Shown one piece after another: positions 4,356-5,637 of a stretch of DNA of 5,637 nucleotides (the first letter of the stretch is position 1; each line of letters starts with the position of its first letter). Source of the DNA: an uncultured Methanobrevibacter sp. (GTDB taxonomy: Archaea > Methanobacteriota > Methanobacteria > Methanobacteriales > Methanobacteriaceae); the NCBI RefSeq assembly GCF_937881195.1, contig NZ_CALGFC010000013.1, positions 1-5,637 of the forward strand, read 5' to 3'. The notes beneath the pieces were generated by a model. That model was not told the origin of the DNA and searched no databases. It was given only the letters and a program-made list of their open reading frames with translations. The position numbers were made by a program, and so were the translations under genes.

Positions 4356-5330
4356 CTAATTTTCTCTTCTTTCTTTGACTAAATTTAAAAATTCCTTAGA
4401 ATCTTCTGCCTCTTTTAATTCCCAAGATCTTATAACTGGTATACCTTCTAATGAATCCTTAATTTTCTTATTATTAACAATGAAAAAAGATTCAGAATCA
4501 GTTATTAGCGAAAGATCTTTTAAGCTAATGGCCATTTTATGAAGAGTTTTTTCAGGCCTATTAGATTCTAAGCTAGCTATTAATGGATTTTCTTCTTTTG
4601 AAAATTCATCAAAATTTTTTTCTATAGCTAATGCATCAAAAGGAGTTTTTTTAGTTTCAAGAACTCCAAATCCCAAATTAGTTAAATCTTTTGTTTTCTC
4701 ATTTTGTATAGATGCATCATTAATAATTGTAAAATCTGTTTTTTCTTTTGGAGCTTCAAATAAGTCAATATCAACTGTAATTTTCATATTCAAAAGATCT
4801 TCAAGAATTAAAGCTGTTTCCGGATTAGCCCTAACAATGTCATTTTCATATTTATATATAGTTTCTCTTGAAACATGAGCAAGATCCGCTAAATCTTTAA
4901 GAGATAGAGAATATTCTTCCCTATATTCTTTTAGAAGATTTCCATTAATATTAACGTAATAACCACCCCTATCAGCTAAAAATTCAGGATAATCATCATA
5001 TAGAACTATATTTTTTAGGGTATCAATGCCTATAACTGGAAGACCATGCCTTTCATATACTACATCTTCTTCAAGTTTTTGTGTTTTAGATTTTACTCCA
5101 ACAACAAGAGGAGATGCAAGGAAAGTACTAGCTACTTTTCTTATTTCTTGAACATGTGATTCATTAAGACTATCCACATTGACCAATACTTTTAAAAGAA
5201 TTAAAAGTAGTTTTTTTCGAGCTGCCATATCAAAACAACTTTGATAATAAACTTGTGAAGTCTCAAATCCTCCCCCACTCAATAGGTGACTTATTTCCTG
5301 TATAACTTGTTTTCTATTTAAAGTTTCCAT
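4356..5330 (-). CDS. putative HTH-type (XRE-like) archaeal transcriptional regulator
   Basis: A 324-residue protein of the archaeal family typified by Methanothermobacter MTH_967 (usual length about 315-325). The N-terminal domain (about 1-115) has the family pattern GFETSQVYYQSCFDMAARKK (21-40), LLKVLVNVD (45-53), SPLVVGVKS (73-81) and a VVYERHGLPVI strand (90-100). The helix-turn-helix is at about 131-181, with SLKDLADLAHVSRETIYKYE (143-162) as the core helices. The C-terminal domain (about 215-324) carries FGVLETKKTPFDALA and a SLITDSESFFIV strand and may bind a ligand or mediate dimerisation. Targets are unknown; it presumably binds DNA in the cytoplasm. Start: the ATG at 5330 is preceded by TGAGGT (5343-5338 region) with a suitable 6-base gap. 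It converges on the TIM-barrel gene. In related methanogens this regulator lies close to serA (recalled, not checked). Confidence 0.92.
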   Translation of the reverse strand: METLNRKQVIQEISHLLSGGGFETSQVYYQSCFDMAARKKLLLILLKVLVNVDSLNESHVQEIRKVASTFLASPLVVGVKSKTQKLEEDVVYERHGLPVIGIDTLKNIVLYDDYPEFLADRGGYYVNINGNLLKEYREEYSLSLKDLADLAHVSRETIYKYENDIVRANPETALILEDLLNMKITVDIDLFEAPKEKTDFTIINDASIQNEKTKDLTNLGFGVLETKKTPFDALAIEKNFDEFSKEENPLIASLESNRPEKTLHKMAISLKDLSLITDSESFFIVNNKKIKDSLEGIPVIRSWELKEAEDSKEFLNLVKERREN

Positions 5331-5378
5331 GAGAAAACCTCAAAATATAGCTTAAATATATTATTAATATTAATTAAA

Positions 5379-5386
5379 TTTATAAA
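5379..5386 (-). promoter_or_regulatory. putative TATA box of the HTH regulator gene
   Basis: TTTATAAA, readable on both strands, lies 50 bases upstream of the ATG. A minus-strand start about 26 bases downstream (near 5357) gives a leader of about 27 bases containing the SD. A weaker element at 5363-5352 would give a leaderless message. Confidence 0.4.
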
Positions 5387-5431
5387 TAACTCATTATAAA
5401 TAAGCCATATACTATAACCACTTATAATTAG

Positions 5432-5473
5432 AAATTTATAAAAAATGCCGATATTTTAAAATTTATAAAAAAT
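5432..5473 (+). repeat. 15-bp direct repeat with TATA cores
   Basis: AAATTTATAAAAAAT occurs at 5432-5446 and 5459-5473, 27 bp apart. Each copy contains TTTATAAA, so they may be promoters (either strand) or protein-binding sites upstream of the regulator gene. Otherwise 5331-5550 is non-coding A/T-rich sequence. Confidence 0.5.
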
Positions 5474-5550
5474 ATCTATTTATTCTCTAAATATATTTAA
5501 TTTATAATATAAATATTACTTTTTATTACTATTACATATATTATAATAAT

Positions 5551-5637
5551 CTATAATTCCAATTTACAATCATTATAAAAATCTATAATTCCAATTTACA
5601 ATCATTATAAAAAACTATAATTCCAATTTACAATCAT
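5551..5637. repeat. 32-bp tandem repeat array, running off the right edge
   Basis: Copies begin at 5551, 5583 and 5615 with CTATAATTCCAATTTACAAT, continue CATTATAAAA and two variable bases (AT, then AA); the third is cut by the window end after 23 bases. The first 30 bases are identical in copies 1 and 2. A degenerate copy may precede (5531-5550 matches the unit's end at 15 of 20 positions). All of the unit is conserved, so there are no unique spacers and this is not a CRISPR array. It may be a minisatellite or an array of protein-binding sites. Confidence 0.9.

Noticed and set aside
5551..5637. CRISPR array
   Set aside because: The whole 32-bp unit is repeated, with no unique spacers; it is a plain tandem repeat.

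Overview
The window looks like a piece of a very AT-rich methanogen chromosome, most likely Methanobacteriales (Methanobrevibacter or a close relative). The reasons are archaeal TATA boxes, GGTGAT-type Shine-Dalgarno (SD) sites, T-tract terminators, an archaeal-length serA, and an archaeal-specific XRE-type regulator of the family named after Methanothermobacter MTH_967 (serA there is, from memory, MTH_970). Intergenic DNA is almost pure A/T, so islands with more G+C stand out.

Layout, left to right. Positions 1-25 hold the first codons of a minus-strand gene that leaves the window, with its SD and probable promoter to about position 107. Positions 40-373 are otherwise non-coding: T-rich termination sequence for serA. 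serA (D-3-phosphoglycerate dehydrogenase, first step of serine synthesis) is on the minus strand, 374-1945. A 600-base AT desert with short repeats separates it from a divergent UPF0145/YbjQ-family gene (2557-2895). From 2896 to 3514 lies the most interesting stretch (next paragraph). A plus-strand predicted TIM-barrel gene (3515-4315) converges on a minus-strand HTH regulator gene (4356-5330). The right end (5331-5637) has the regulator's promoter, then a 32-bp tandem repeat array that runs off the window.

Main discovery candidate: between the YbjQ-family gene and the TIM-barrel gene there appears to be a compact two-RNA module. On the minus strand, a TATA box (3223-3216) would start an mRNA with a roughly 90-base structured leader, a good SD (GGGGTGAT) and a 29-codon hydrophobic ORF (3099-3010). 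On the plus strand, divergently, a TATA box (3263-3270) would start an RNA of about 54 nt at about 3292, ending in a textbook hairpin plus T7 terminator (3307-3345). The first 14 bases of that small RNA (3293-3306) are an exact second copy of 3138-3151, so they are perfectly complementary to the loop and 5' arm of a hairpin in the leader of the hydrophobic-peptide mRNA. This is the architecture of bacterial type I toxin-antitoxin pairs such as tisB/istR: a small membrane peptide, a divergent sRNA, and partial complementarity in the leader. I know of no established archaeal example. The sequence pattern is seen directly; the function is inferred.
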